A stretch of 64,000 nt of DNA from Rhodanobacter sp. Root480. Lineage in GTDB: Bacteria > Pseudomonadota > Gammaproteobacteria > Xanthomonadales > Rhodanobacteraceae. The position numbers and the translations under genes are program-made. Location: positions 392,322-456,321 of the forward strand of contig NZ_LMEX01000002.1 of the NCBI RefSeq assembly GCF_001426645.1, given 5' to 3'. The stretch's first letter is position 1. Every line of letters begins with the position of its first letter. Of this stretch, positions 1-10,400 are shown in pieces. The notes below the pieces were generated by a model. That model worked only from the letters and a program-made list of their open reading frames with translations. It had not been told where the DNA came from and did not search any database.

Positions 1-2
1 GC

Positions 3-347
3 GACGGATTGGCAACCGTGCATTACCTGTTTCACGGCCATTGGGGCGGCACCGCGTTCTACCGCCACCGCCAGACCGGTTTCGAGTCCATCGACGATGC
101 GCGCAAGGAAACCTATTTCCGTCAGCTTGAAACGGAAAGTCAGGGCGCCGACGCCCCGGCTCCCGGCTATATCAATGGCGACACCGCGCTGTTCGAGCAG
201 ACCGCCAAGGCCGATGCCGTGTTCAACCGCATGCTGGTCTACCGGCGCAATTCGCTGCACTCGGCATGCATCGAGAATCACGACATTCCACCACCCGATC
301 CGGTATTGGGACGACTGTCGATCAACAGCTTCATCGACGTGATTTAG
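3..347 (+). CDS. DUF6445-like protein, C-terminal part (5' end outside window)
   Basis: The reading frame is open from the first bases and stops at 345-347, so only the C-terminal ~114 residues are seen. The stretches GGTAFYRHRQTGF and NRMLVYRRNSLHSA, with a conserved His after the second, resemble the C-terminal half of DUF6445 proteins, which look like the double-stranded beta-helix of 2-oxoglutarate/iron oxygenases. No biochemical role can be assigned. The TTG at position 9 is an internal codon, not a credible start. No terminator is obvious downstream. Family assignment is from recognition of the motif layout and is moderate. Confidence 0.55.
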   Translation, partial: DGLATVHYLFHGHWGGTAFYRHRQTGFESIDDARKETYFRQLETESQGADAPAPGYINGDTALFEQTAKADAVFNRMLVYRRNSLHSACIENHDIPPPDPVLGRLSINSFIDVI

Positions 348-477
348 AGCAGCACGGCACAGCCGCGCCGCTCCATCAATGGCGACACCTGGACGCGGGC
401 GAACGCACGGCCAATCCGACAGACAACGCGTTAGGCAATATTGAACAAACCCCAGGCGCAGGCTCGCTCCGCGCACT

Positions 478-510
478 TTTAAGCCCTTCGTAAGCGAAGC
501 CCGGGATAAT
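478..510 (+). promoter_or_regulatory. Possible OmpR/PmrA-type box and -10 for the two-component operon
   Basis: Two direct half-sites, TTTAAG (478-483) and CGTAAG (489-494), are spaced 11 bp start to start, as in PmrA/QseB-type boxes. They sit 10 bp upstream of GATAAT (505-510), a good -10. There is no good -35, as expected where a response regulator activates. Autoregulation by the downstream regulator is inferred. Confidence 0.35.
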
Positions 511-570
511 CCGGCGACATGTCATGCTTGCCGCGGATCGGTTCGCGGACCTGACCTCGAAGGGAACACC

Positions 571-1236
571 GTGCACATCATTCTGGTGGAAGACGATACC
601 CAGCTCGGCACCGCCATTGCGCGGGCGCTGGAACGTCTGGCCTATACCGTCACCTGGCTGCGTGACGGCCGCGAGGCGCTGAGCGCGCTGCGCGACCAGA
701 CCGCCGACCTGGTATTGCTGGACCTTGGCCTGCCCGGCAAGGACGGCATGGAGGTACTGACCGAAGCGCGCCGCAGCCACGTCACCACGCCGGTGATGGT
801 GATGACGGCGCGCGACAGGCTGGATGACCGGGTTGCCGGCCTCGATGCCGGTGCCGACGATTACCTGGTCAAACCGTTCCACCTGGACGAGTTGGCGGCA
901 CGCATCCGCTCGTTGACCCGGCGCGCGCAAGGGCTGGCGGCAAACCGCATCGAGGCCGGCGCGCTGAGCCTCGACCTCGGCACGTCCGAGGTGAGCTTTC
1001 GTGGCGAAAGGGTGGAACTGACCAAACGCGAATTCGCCCTGCTGCAGATCCTGATGGAGCGCGCCGGACGGCTGGTGCGCCGCGAGAGCCTGGAGAATTC
1101 GCTGTACGGGCTGGACAACATCGTCGGCAGCAGCGCGCTGGAAGTCCTGGTGCACACGCTGCGTCGCAAGCTCAGCTTCGACACCATCCAGACCGTACGC
1201 GGCTTCGGTTACATGATTCCGCGCGAACCCAAATGA
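571..1236 (+). CDS. OmpR/PhoB-family response regulator (QseB/PmrA-like)
   Basis: A 221-residue two-domain response regulator. The receiver domain (about 1-115) has the acidic pair E7-D8-D9, the phospho-acceptor D51 in LLDLGLPG, and the conserved Lys in DDYLVKPF. The winged-helix effector domain (about 125-220) ends in TVRGFGYMIP, typical of the OmpR class. The GTG start at 571 follows GAAGGGAA at 558-565. The stop overlaps the ATG of the histidine kinase by four bases, so the two are a translationally coupled pair. The closest subgroup by eye is QseB/PmrA/TctD. The signal sensed is unknown. Confidence 0.93.
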   Translation: MHIILVEDDTQLGTAIARALERLAYTVTWLRDGREALSALRDQTADLVLLDLGLPGKDGMEVLTEARRSHVTTPVMVMTARDRLDDRVAGLDAGADDYLVKPFHLDELAARIRSLTRRAQGLAANRIEAGALSLDLGTSEVSFRGERVELTKREFALLQILMERAGRLVRRESLENSLYGLDNIVGSSALEVLVHTLRRKLSFDTIQTVRGFGYMIPREPK

Positions 1237-2639
1237 CATCGACCAGCCCGCGAAAACCGGCGAGCCTGCACGGCCGACTGCGGCTGTTGATCATCCTCGT
1301 GTTGCTGGCGGTGCTGTTGCCGCTGGGCGTATTCAGCTTCCAGCGCACAATCACCGAGGTGGACGAGCTTTCCGACGGCCGGCTGGCGCAATCGGCACGT
1401 ACCCTGCAGGTGCTGATCGAACACGCCGGCCTGTCCGCGCTGCAGGGCCGCGATGCCGCCGGCATGCTGGTGCCGATCGAGGTCAGCCAGGCCCAACAGC
1501 CCCGGCAACACCGAACCTACGAATCCGAAGTGGGCTTCCAGGTATTCGATCATGCCGGCCGCACCGTGCTGGCCACCACGAACATCGCGACCCTGCCACC
1601 ACCGAACGATACCGACGCCGATTTCCGTGACGTGCGCCAGGGCAGCTATCGATGGCGCATATTCACCCTGCGCGACGACGTCGACAACGTGGTGATCCGC
1701 ACCGGCGAGCGCTACGACAGCCGCAACGACATCATGCATGCGGTATGGCTGGAGCACAGCCTGCCGCTGCTGATCGGCCTGCCCTTGCTGGCCTGGTTGG
1801 TGGGTTGGGCGGTAAAACGCGGGCTGCGCCCACTGGAAACCCTGACCCGTGAACTCTCGACCCGGGAACCGGGCAGCCATGCACCGGTCCGCCTGCCCGC
1901 CGCGCCGCAGGAATTGCAGCCCGTACTCACCGCGCTGAACGGACAACTGGCGCGGCTGGAGGATGCGCTGGAACGCGAACGCCGTTTCAGCGCCGACGTG
2001 GCGCATGAACTGCGCACGCCGCTGGCCAGCGCCATGATCAACCTCGAAAGCGCCATGATCGCCACCGATCCGGCGGAACTCAAAACCGGCCTGGGCAGCG
2101 CCCAGCACGGTCTCGCGCGGCTGGCGCGGCGAATCGAACAACTGCTGGCGCTGGCCCGGCTGGAAGCCGGCGCGGCGTCGGGCCAACGCAACAACATCGA
2201 CCTGGTCGCCGTGGCGATGGACGTGATCGAGGAGCTGTCGGCCGTGATCGCCGACAGCGGGGTGGATCTGAGCTTTGCGCGGCTGACACCGCACGTGCCC
2301 GTGCAGGGCTACGAAGCCGCACTCGCGGCGCTGTTGCGCAATCTGGTCGAGAACGCGCTGCGCCACGTTCCGCACGGCGGCCAGGTGCAACTTGCGATCG
2401 AGCAGGGCCAGGGCATGGCGCTGATCGACGTCATCGACGATGGCCCCGGCATCCCGGCCGAACGCCGCGCCAGCGTGTTCGCCCGCTTCCATCGCGAAGC
2501 CGGCAGCCACGGCGACGGCTTCGGACTGGGCCTGTCGATCGTGCAACGCGCCGCCCAGTTGCACGGCGCCACCATCGAATTGCTCGACTCGCCCTACGGC
2601 AGCGGCCTGCGCGTCCACGTGGCGATTCCGCAGCAGTAG
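1233..2639 (+). CDS. Sensor histidine kinase partner of the response regulator
   Basis: A 468-residue inner-membrane sensor kinase. A first membrane segment (about 18-37, rich in L, I and V) and a second (about 172-191) bracket a ~130-residue periplasmic sensor. Next come a HAMP-like linker, a dimerization/phosphotransfer domain with H258 in VAHELRTP, and the ATPase domain with N-box NLVENAL (about 370), DDGPGIP (about 402) and GFGLGLSIV (about 429). Size and layout match the QseC/TctE group. It overlaps the regulator gene by 4 bp (ATGA). The ligand cannot be read from the sequence. Confidence 0.93.
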   Translation: MTSTSPRKPASLHGRLRLLIILVLLAVLLPLGVFSFQRTITEVDELSDGRLAQSARTLQVLIEHAGLSALQGRDAAGMLVPIEVSQAQQPRQHRTYESEVGFQVFDHAGRTVLATTNIATLPPPNDTDADFRDVRQGSYRWRIFTLRDDVDNVVIRTGERYDSRNDIMHAVWLEHSLPLLIGLPLLAWLVGWAVKRGLRPLETLTRELSTREPGSHAPVRLPAAPQELQPVLTALNGQLARLEDALERERRFSADVAHELRTPLASAMINLESAMIATDPAELKTGLGSAQHGLARLARRIEQLLALARLEAGAASGQRNNIDLVAVAMDVIEELSAVIADSGVDLSFARLTPHVPVQGYEAALAALLRNLVENALRHVPHGGQVQLAIEQGQGMALIDVIDDGPGIPAERRASVFARFHREAGSHGDGFGLGLSIVQRAAQLHGATIELLDSPYGSGLRVHVAIPQQ

Positions 2640-2774
2640 CCTTGCCGCCATGGTCACTGTCGAAAGTGCCGCAGCGAGGATCTCGACCGGCGGGAAAAGC
2701 GCCATCGCCTGACCTGCCGCTGACCACCATCGACGATCTTTATTGAGCCCGATGCCATCCATTGGTTAAGCTCC

Positions 2775-5420
2775 GTGGGCTTTATCGCCTGTTGCGCAGG
2801 CTTTCCCCGGGGTTTTTCTTTGAGCGCCAACGCAGCAAAGCAGCACAGCCGGTTTCCGTTGCTCTCCGCCGTGGTGCTGGCGCTGATCGTGGCGTCAATG
2901 AATATCGGGCTGTGGTGGTGGGGCAACCTGCCGCACGGGCCGGAGGATTGGCACGGCAAGATCGGCGGCTTCGCGCTGTCGGCCTTCCAGCGCTACCAGA
3001 GCCCGCTGAAGAGCGATTTCCCCAGCGATGAGGAGATCGACAGCGACCTCAAGCTGGTCAGCAAGTACACCTCGCGCGTACGCACCTACTCGATGCTGCA
3101 GAACCCGCAGGTGCCGCGGCTGGCCGAGCGCGAGGGGCTGAAGGTGATGGCCGGTGCCTGGATCGACCGGCGGCTGGACAACAACGAGAAGGAAATCGAA
3201 ACCCTGATCGCCCAGGCCCGGCACTACCCGGGCACGGTCAACCGGGTGATCGTGGGCAACGAGGTGCTGCTGCGCAACGACATCAGCCCCGAGCAACTGA
3301 TGACGTATCTCGATCGCGTGCGCGCCGCGCTGCATCAGCCGGTGTCGACCGCCGAGCCGTGGCACATCTGGGAGGAATATCCCGAGCTGGTGCAGCACGT
3401 CGACTTCATCACCGTGCACCTGTTCCCCTACTGGAACGGCATCGACCGCAAGGATGCGCTGGCCGACGCGCTGTCGCGCTACAACCATCTGCGCCAGCTG
3501 TACCCGAACAAGCCAGTGGTGGTGGGCGAAATCGGCTGGCCGTCCAACGGCGACCGTTTCCAGTACGCCACGCCGTCGGTGTCGAACGAGGCGATCTTCC
3601 TGCGCCAGTGGTTCAACGCGGCGCGCGAGCAGCACATCGACTACTACGTGATGGAAGCGTTCGACCAGCCGTGGAAAGAAGGCCTGGGCGAAGGCCGCAC
3701 CGGCGCGTATTGGGGCATGTTCAATGCCGACCGGCAGCTGAAATTCCCGTTCACCGGCCCGGTCACCGAGGACACCGCCTGGCCGTGGAAGGCGCTGGCC
3801 GCCAGCCTGCTGGCGCTGCTGCCGATGATCCTGTTCGCGCGCCGCTTCAGCCGCTTCAAGCTGATGGGGCGGCTGTTCTTCTGCATGCTGATCCAGCTCG
3901 CCTGCGGCTTGATCACCTGGTCGGCCACGCTGCCATTCAACTTCTATCTCAGTTGGGTCGACTGGACCATGCTGGTGCTGTTGTTCCCGGCGCAGATCGC
4001 GATCCTGGCGATCCTGCTGATCAACGGCTTCGAGTTCACCGAGGTGCTGTGGCGACGGAAGTGGATGCGCCATGCCGGCATGCTTCGGCCCGACCCGCCG
4101 GAAAAGCAGCCGTTCGTGTCGATCCACCTGGCCTGCTACAACGAGCCGCCGGAGATGGTGATCGTCACCCTCGATTCGCTGGCCGCGCTGGATTACGCCA
4201 ACTTCGAAGTGCTGGTGATCGACAACAACACCAAGAACCCGGATGTGTGGAAACCGGTGCAGGCGTACTGCGAGAAGCTGGGCAAGCGCTTCCGCTTCTT
4301 CCACCTGGAGCCGTGGCCCGGTTACAAGGCCGGCGCGCTGAACTTCGGCCTGAAGGAAACCGACCCGGCCGCCGACGTGGTGGCGGTGATCGACGCCGAC
4401 TACGAAGTGCGCCCCGATTGGCTGGCCACGCTCACCGGGTATTTCCATGACCCGAAGGTGGCGGTGGTGCAGTGCCCGCAGGCGCACCGCGAGTTCGAGA
4501 ACAACACCTTCCGCCGCATGACCGCGTGGGAATACGACGGCTTCTTCCGCATCGGCATGCACCATCGCAACGAGCGCAACGCGATCATCCAGCACGGCAC
4601 CATGACGATGGTCCGGCGCAACGCACTGGAAGGTACTGGCGGCTGGTCGGAATGGACCATCTGCGAAGACGCCGAGCTGGGCCTGCGCCTGATGCACGCC
4701 GGCTACGAGCTGGTTTACGTCGACGAATTGATGGGCAAGGGCCTGACCCCGGCCGACTTCAAGGCGTACAAGAGCCAGCGCTATCGCTGGGCGTTCGGCG
4801 CCATGCAGATCCTCAAGGGTCGCTGGAACTGGATGACCCAACGCGGCCCGCTCACGGCCGGCCAGCGCTTCCACTTCCTCACCGGCTGGTTCAGCTGGTT
4901 TGCCGATGCGCTGCACCTGATCTTCACCCTGATGGCGATTTTCTGGACCGCCGGCATGGTGGCGTTCCCGCAGTTGTTCAGCCTGCCGATGCAGCTGTTC
5001 CTGATCCCGGTGATCGGTTTCTTCTTCGCCAAGGCGATCTTCGGCATCGTGCTGTACCGCGCCCGCGTGCCGTGCGGCTGGTACGACACCTTGATGGCGT
5101 CGCTGGCCAGCATGGGGCTCTCGCATGCGATCGCCCGCGGCATCCTGCACGGACTGACGCGCGAGAAAACATCGTTCGTGGTGACCGCCAAGAGCCGCCG
5201 GCTGGGTGAATCGGGCTTCGCCGCGTTCGCACCGGTACGCGAGGAATTGCTGATGGCGATCGCGCTGGTGCTGTGCGTGATCGGCATGGCCACGGGCTTC
5301 GGTACGCGCTACATCGAGGGCACGTTGTGGATCTTCATCCTCAGCGCGCAGTCGATCCCGTACTTCTCGGCGGTGATTGGCGCGTGGATCGCGCACAAGG
5401 CCGGCGACAAGGCCGGTTGA
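2775..5420 (+). CDS. Membrane GH17-GT2 fusion, beta-1,3-glucan synthase (NdvB-like)
   Basis: An 881-residue inner-membrane protein. After one membrane segment (about 30-48) comes a GH17-type glycoside hydrolase domain (about 60-340) with the expected catalytic glutamates in VGNEVLLRN (about 163) and VGEIGWPS (about 252). Three membrane segments lead into a processive GT2 domain (about 445-690) with DADYEV, CEDAELGLRL and QRYRWAFGAMQ, then four more segments. This matches NdvB-type cyclic or periplasmic beta-glucan synthases of Pseudomonas, in which the GH17 part remodels or cyclizes the chain. The start is uncertain: GTG 2775 or TTG 2820, neither with a clear ribosome site. It appears to be a single-gene unit. 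Confidence 0.85.
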   Translation: MGFIACCAGFPRGFSLSANAAKQHSRFPLLSAVVLALIVASMNIGLWWWGNLPHGPEDWHGKIGGFALSAFQRYQSPLKSDFPSDEEIDSDLKLVSKYTSRVRTYSMLQNPQVPRLAEREGLKVMAGAWIDRRLDNNEKEIETLIAQARHYPGTVNRVIVGNEVLLRNDISPEQLMTYLDRVRAALHQPVSTAEPWHIWEEYPELVQHVDFITVHLFPYWNGIDRKDALADALSRYNHLRQLYPNKPVVVGEIGWPSNGDRFQYATPSVSNEAIFLRQWFNAAREQHIDYYVMEAFDQPWKEGLGEGRTGAYWGMFNADRQLKFPFTGPVTEDTAWPWKALAASLLALLPMILFARRFSRFKLMGRLFFCMLIQLACGLITWSATLPFNFYLSWVDWTMLVLLFPAQIAILAILLINGFEFTEVLWRRKWMRHAGMLRPDPPEKQPFVSIHLACYNEPPEMVIVTLDSLAALDYANFEVLVIDNNTKNPDVWKPVQAYCEKLGKRFRFFHLEPWPGYKAGALNFGLKETDPAADVVAVIDADYEVRPDWLATLTGYFHDPKVAVVQCPQAHREFENNTFRRMTAWEYDGFFRIGMHHRNERNAIIQHGTMTMVRRNALEGTGGWSEWTICEDAELGLRLMHAGYELVYVDELMGKGLTPADFKAYKSQRYRWAFGAMQILKGRWNWMTQRGPLTAGQRFHFLTGWFSWFADALHLIFTLMAIFWTAGMVAFPQLFSLPMQLFLIPVIGFFFAKAIFGIVLYRARVPCGWYDTLMASLASMGLSHAIARGILHGLTREKTSFVVTAKSRRLGESGFAAFAPVREELLMAIALVLCVIGMATGFGTRYIEGTLWIFILSAQSIPYFSAVIGAWIAHKAGDKAG

Positions 5421-5517
5421 TCCGGCATCGCCAGTATCCGGATGGGCGCCAGGTTCATACGACGCCCACGCGCGCTTCGGTAAGCTGCCCTCACGTTCCT
5501 GAAGGTTGCCATCGCGG

Positions 5518-7290
5518 ATGCGCCGAATGTTCCGACGCCTGAGTCTCCTGCTGCCGCTGTGGCTCGTGCCGCTGCTGGCACAGGCAAACGTGCAGTTGGT
5601 CGTCGATGGCGTGAACGATCCCCTGCGCAACGCGGTGGTGGCGGCGGTGGATCTTTCGCAGTACGCCACGCGCGACGTCAGCGATGCGCAGGTGCGGCGA
5701 CTGGTGGAGCGCGCGCCGGAGCAGGTGCGCACCGCGCTGGAGCCTTACGGTTATTACGATGCCACCGTCACCAGCGATCTCCTGCCGCGCGGCAACGACT
5801 GGCTGGTGACGCTGCACGTGAAGCCGGGCGAGCCGGTGAAAGTCACGGCGGTGGAATTGCAACTGGATGAAACCGCTTCGCGCATCGGTTCGATCCGCCG
5901 CGCGCGGCGCGTGATCGAACGATTGCAGGGCCAGGTGCTGAACCACGGCGTGTACGACGCCGCGCGCGATGACCTCTCGGCGGAATTGACCGCCCAGGGT
6001 TTCCTCGACGCACGCCTGCTCACCCATCGCGTGGAGGTGCGCCGTGCGGATCGCAGCGCGGTGATCAAGCTGGCCTGGCAGGCGGGCCCGCGCTACCGCT
6101 ACGGCAAGGTGCGCTTCGAGGGCTCGCAGTTCAACGAAGGCTTTCTGGACCGCTACGTGCCGTTCAAATCCGGCGACTATTTCGAACAGAACGAATTGCT
6201 GGCACTGCAACAGGCGTTGAACGGTGCCGATTATTTTTCGGTGGTCAACGTGCTGCCCGATGTGGACGAAGCCCACGCCGGCGTGGTCGATGTCACCGTG
6301 CAGCTTGTGCCGGCCAAGCGCACGATCTACACCGGCGGCCCGTTCATCGGCACCGACACGGGCTTCGGCATGCGCGGCGGCATGGAGCGTCGCTGGGTCA
6401 ACCGGCGCGGTCACAAGTGGAAGAACGAACTGGTGGTGGCGCAACGGTTGAAAACGCTGTCCACCCTGTATTCCATCCCCCTGCCCGGCCCCAACCAGCG
6501 CAGCTACAACTTCGGCGCCAATTTCCGCGATGCCGACACCACCACCTCGCAATCCCGCACGCTGGAGCTGGTGGGCAACGAGACGCGGCAATGGCACGGC
6601 TGGGTGCGCACCCTCGGCGTACATGCGCTGTCGGGCACGTTCACCGTGGGCAAGCGCGGCAACGAGCCGGACAACACCCCCGGCATCGATCACGGCCGCA
6701 GCACGCTGGTGTTCGGCGAGGCGTCGCTGTCACGCAAGAAGGCCGACAACGCCACTTTCGTGCGGCATGGCTGGGCGGTCAGCCTGGCCGCACGCAGCAC
6801 CGCGGGCACGCTGCTTTCCAATGCCAGCTTCAGCCAGTTCACCGCCGATGCCAAATGGATTCGCGCCTTCGGCGAACGCAGCCGCAACCGGCTGATCCTG
6901 CGCGGCAGCGCCGGCATCACCCGCACCAGCGACTTCTCCGCGCTACCACCGCAGTTGCGCTTCTTTGCCGGTGGCGACCGCTCGGTGCGTGGCTACGGCT
7001 TCCAGTCGATCGGCCCGCGCAACGGCGCCGGCCGCGTGATTGGCGGGCGCAACCTGTTGGTGGCCAGCACCGAGATGGAGCACTACTTCACCCGTCGATG
7101 GGGCATGGCCGCCTTCGTCGACGCGGGCAACGCATTCACCGGCACCGACTATCGACCGCGCATCGGCGCCGGCCTGGGCGTCCGCTGGCTGAGCCCGGTG
7201 GGCATGATCCGCGTCGACGTCGGCACGCCGATCCACGACGCCAACGCCCACGGTGTGGAGTTGCACCTGGTGATTGGGCCGGATTTGTGA
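5518..7290 (+). CDS. tamA: Translocation and assembly module outer-membrane protein TamA
   Basis: A 590-residue Omp85-family protein: a signal peptide ending LLAQA (about residue 23), three POTRA-like repeats to about 260, then a 16-stranded-type barrel with the lid motif FFAGGDRSVRGYGF and a C-terminal strand ending VELHLVIGPDL. TamA pairs with TamB, encoded next, to insert autotransporters and other outer-membrane proteins. ATG 5518 is chosen over the in-frame TTG 5506 because it starts the basic n-region; GAAGG at 5501-5505 lies 12 bp upstream. Confidence 0.92.
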   Translation: MRRMFRRLSLLLPLWLVPLLAQANVQLVVDGVNDPLRNAVVAAVDLSQYATRDVSDAQVRRLVERAPEQVRTALEPYGYYDATVTSDLLPRGNDWLVTLHVKPGEPVKVTAVELQLDETASRIGSIRRARRVIERLQGQVLNHGVYDAARDDLSAELTAQGFLDARLLTHRVEVRRADRSAVIKLAWQAGPRYRYGKVRFEGSQFNEGFLDRYVPFKSGDYFEQNELLALQQALNGADYFSVVNVLPDVDEAHAGVVDVTVQLVPAKRTIYTGGPFIGTDTGFGMRGGMERRWVNRRGHKWKNELVVAQRLKTLSTLYSIPLPGPNQRSYNFGANFRDADTTTSQSRTLELVGNETRQWHGWVRTLGVHALSGTFTVGKRGNEPDNTPGIDHGRSTLVFGEASLSRKKADNATFVRHGWAVSLAARSTAGTLLSNASFSQFTADAKWIRAFGERSRNRLILRGSAGITRTSDFSALPPQLRFFAGGDRSVRGYGFQSIGPRNGAGRVIGGRNLLVASTEMEHYFTRRWGMAAFVDAGNAFTGTDYRPRIGAGLGVRWLSPVGMIRVDVGTPIHDANAHGVELHLVIGPDL

Positions 7291-7432
7291 GAGGCCGGGA
7301 ATAGGGAATCGAGAATGGAGAATCGGAGAACCTCATCCGTGAACATGGCGATCAACCTGAAGGATAGACAGCACGCGACGCGTGCTGTCTTTTCCCATTC
7401 CCTATTCACTATTCCCCATTCCCGGCCTCCTC
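7291..7432. repeat. Imperfect inverted repeat of GGGAAT units around a terminator hairpin
   Basis: The left arm (about 7291-7326) contains GAGGCCGGGAAT followed by AGGGAAT/GAGAAT units. The right arm (about 7394-7432) is its imperfect reverse complement, ending ATTCCCGGCCTC. The arms enclose a perfect terminator-like hairpin. Similar GGGATTCGGGATTGGGG text occurs after dxs near 58190, so this looks like a dispersed spacer repeat. Confidence 0.6.
7367..7393 (+). terminator. Rho-independent terminator between tamA and tamB
   Basis: A perfect 10-bp stem, GACAGCACGC with GCGTGCTGTC, has a 3-nt loop (GAC) and is followed by TTTT at 7390-7393. The T-run is short. It lies 77 bp after the tamA stop and 44 bp before the tamB start, so it could separate or attenuate the two genes. 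Confidence 0.6.
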
Positions 7433-7436
7433 GCGC

Positions 7437-10400
7437 ATGAAGTGGTTCAAACGCATCGCCCTCACCCTCGCCACCCTGCTGCTGGTTGCGGCGGCGGCGC
7501 TGTGGTGGCTGCTTGGCAGCGATGCCGGGTTGCGCTTTGCGCTGGACCGGGCCGAAGGCTTTACCCAGGGCGCGCTGACCGTGCAGCAAGCCCGCGGCCA
7601 TCTGGCCGGGCCGATCGATGTCGCCGGCCTGCGGTACGACGACGGCAACGGCACCGTGGTGAAGGTGGAAAAGGCACACCTGCACGTTCGCCTCTGGCCG
7701 CTGCTGGCCCGCCGTGTGCACGTGCTCGATCTCGACGCGGACGGCGTCGAGGTGGCGTTGCCGCAAAGCGCGCCATCGTCGCAGGAGGCCACGCCGTTCT
7801 CGCTGAAACCGCCGGTGCAGCTGGTGCTCGACCGCGTACGCGTGGGTTCGATGGCGATCCGCCAGGGCGGCGCGGTGGTGTTCATCTCCAATCAGCTCGA
7901 TCTGTCCGGCAGCTGGACCGACAGCGGGCTGGTACTGAAACAGCTGGCGCTGCAGGCGCCGGACGGCCACGTGCAGCTCGGCGGCACGCTGGCCATCGGC
8001 ACCGGCTACGCCGGCGACAGCAAGGCCAGCTTTCGCTGGAAGCTGGGTGACACCGATCTTGCCGGGCAACTGAACGCGCGGAGCGATGGCAAGCTCGCCC
8101 ACATCGATCTGACGCTCACCCGGCCCAGCGCGTTGCATCTGCGACTGGAGCTGACCCAGAGCGCTGATTACCCCTGGACCGCCGCGCTCGATGTGCCGCG
8201 TTTCGACCCCCAGGTACTGTTGGGCGACAGTTCGCTGGATACCGTGGGCGCCACGCTGAAAGGCCAGGGCGATCGCTACGGCGGCACCCTGGAAGGTCGA
8301 CTCGACCTCAACGATTACCCGTTGCTGTTGCAGCCGCTGCGCGCCCGCTTCGACCCCGCATTTGACACCTTGACGCTGCAGCAATTGAACCTCAGCTCGC
8401 CCCGGCTGAAGGGCAACCTCGCCGCCACCGGTACCGTACGCCTGACTGCGCAACCGGTCACCGCGGCGCTGGACGTCCGCTGGAGCGACCTGCTGCTGCC
8501 GCAGGAGCTGGTCGGGCAGGAGCTGGCCAGTCACGGTGCGATCAACGTCCATGGCAGCATGGCGAAGTATCACGCCGAGGGCGACGTCGCGATCGGACCA
8601 CCCGGCAAGTTGGCCGCGTTGTCGCTCGATCTGGATGGCAGCACGCAGGCACTGGTGCTGCACACGCTGGCGCTGCAGCAGGCGCAAGGCAACGTGCGCG
8701 CCAGCGGCACGTTGACCCTGCAACCGATGCTGGCGTGGCAGGCCCAGGTCAATGCCGATCGCTTCGACCCCGGGCAGTTGTTCGCCGGCTGGAATGGCGC
8801 GCTGGATTTCGACCTTGCCAGCCATGGCTCGCTGCCCGACAACGGCCCCGACGCAACGCTGGAGATCCGCAAGCTGGGTGGCGAGCTGCGCCAACGCGCG
8901 GTCAGCGGCCACGGCAAGCTGCACCTGTCGCCAAACGAAGTTGTGGACGGCAGCCTCGACCTGGCCTCCGGCGGCAGCACGATCCGGCTGGATGCCAAAC
9001 CCGGCGCCAGCAACGACGCGCAACTGAAACTGGCGATCGCCTCGCTGTCCGACTGGTTGCCTGATGCCAGCGGACGTCTGGACGGCCATTTCTCGATACG
9101 CGGCAAGCCGCCCGAACTCGCCATCAACGGACAACTCCATGGCCGCTCACTTTCCTGGCAGCAGCAAAAAGTCGACGCGCTGCAACTGATCCTTGGCGTG
9201 CGCGACATCAGCCGTCCTGCCGGGAAACTCGACGTGCAGGCCACCGGCGCCTGGCTGCAGGGGCTGGCGTTCCAGCAGATCCACCTGCTTGCCGAGGGCA
9301 GCCAGACCAACCACCGCCTGACCCTGGACGCGCGCGGCACGCAACTTTCCGGCCGGCTGGCGCTGCATGGTTCAAGCAAGGGCGCGAACTGGGACGGTAC
9401 GCTGGAAACGCTCGACCTTGCCCCGCAGGGTATGCCCGAGTGGCGCTTGCAGCAAACCGCGTCGCTGCGCTATCGCAACGGCGCCGCGAGCCTGTCCGAA
9501 CTTTGCCTCACCGCCGGCGATCCGCACCTGTGTGTGGCGGCCAGCCGCGACAAGGGCGGCAACCTGGATGCCAGCTACCGCCTGCATGCATTGCCGCTGG
9601 CCTTGCTGCTGAGCGCCAGCGGCAACGTCGACCTGCCATTGCGTGCCGACGGCACGTTGGAGGGCGAAGGCAAGGTTCGCCGTAGCGCCGCCGGTGCACT
9701 CACCGGTACCGCCGGAATCAGCTCGACCCGCGGCTCCATCACGTATACCGATCGCAGCGAAGAGCCCCTGCTCCGCTACGATCAGCTGCACCTTGCCGCC
9801 ACACTCGCGCCAGGCAGCCAGCGCATCGAGCTGCACAGCAACCTTGACGACAATGGGCGTCTGGACGGCCATCTCACGCTGAGCGGCGCTCAACAGAACC
9901 TGGCCGGCCAGCTCGACCTGCGGCTGCGCAACCTGGCCTTCATCGAATTGCTGAGCACCGACGTGGCCAACGCCAAGGGCAAGCTCGACGGTAGCTTCAA
10001 TTTCGCCGGCACCTTGCAGCAACCGGCCGTTACCGGCCATGCCGACCTGGCGGAGTTCGCCGCCGAATTGCCTGCCGTCGGACTCAAGCTCAGCCATGGC
10101 AATCTCGCCATCAACACCATCAATGCGCAGCAGTTCCGGCTGGACGGCAGCGTGCAATCCGGCAAAGGCAGCGTCGCCATCAATGGCGTGGCCGGCATCG
10201 GTGCCGGCGCGACTACCGCCATCACGCTCAAGGGCAGCGACGTCACGGCCGCCGACATTCCCGCGGCCAAGGTGGTGCTCTCGCCGGATCTGGTCGTGAA
10301 GCAGGACGCCCAGGGGCTGGATATCGGCGGCAGCGTGGGGATCGACAGCGCCGACATCAATGCCGACCGGCTGGCCGGCAACGGCAGCGTCAAAGCATCA

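Noticed and set aside
2895..5732. 945-codon minus-strand frame
   Set aside because: Antisense shadow of the GH17-GT2 gene; low-complexity Arg/Gln/His translation.
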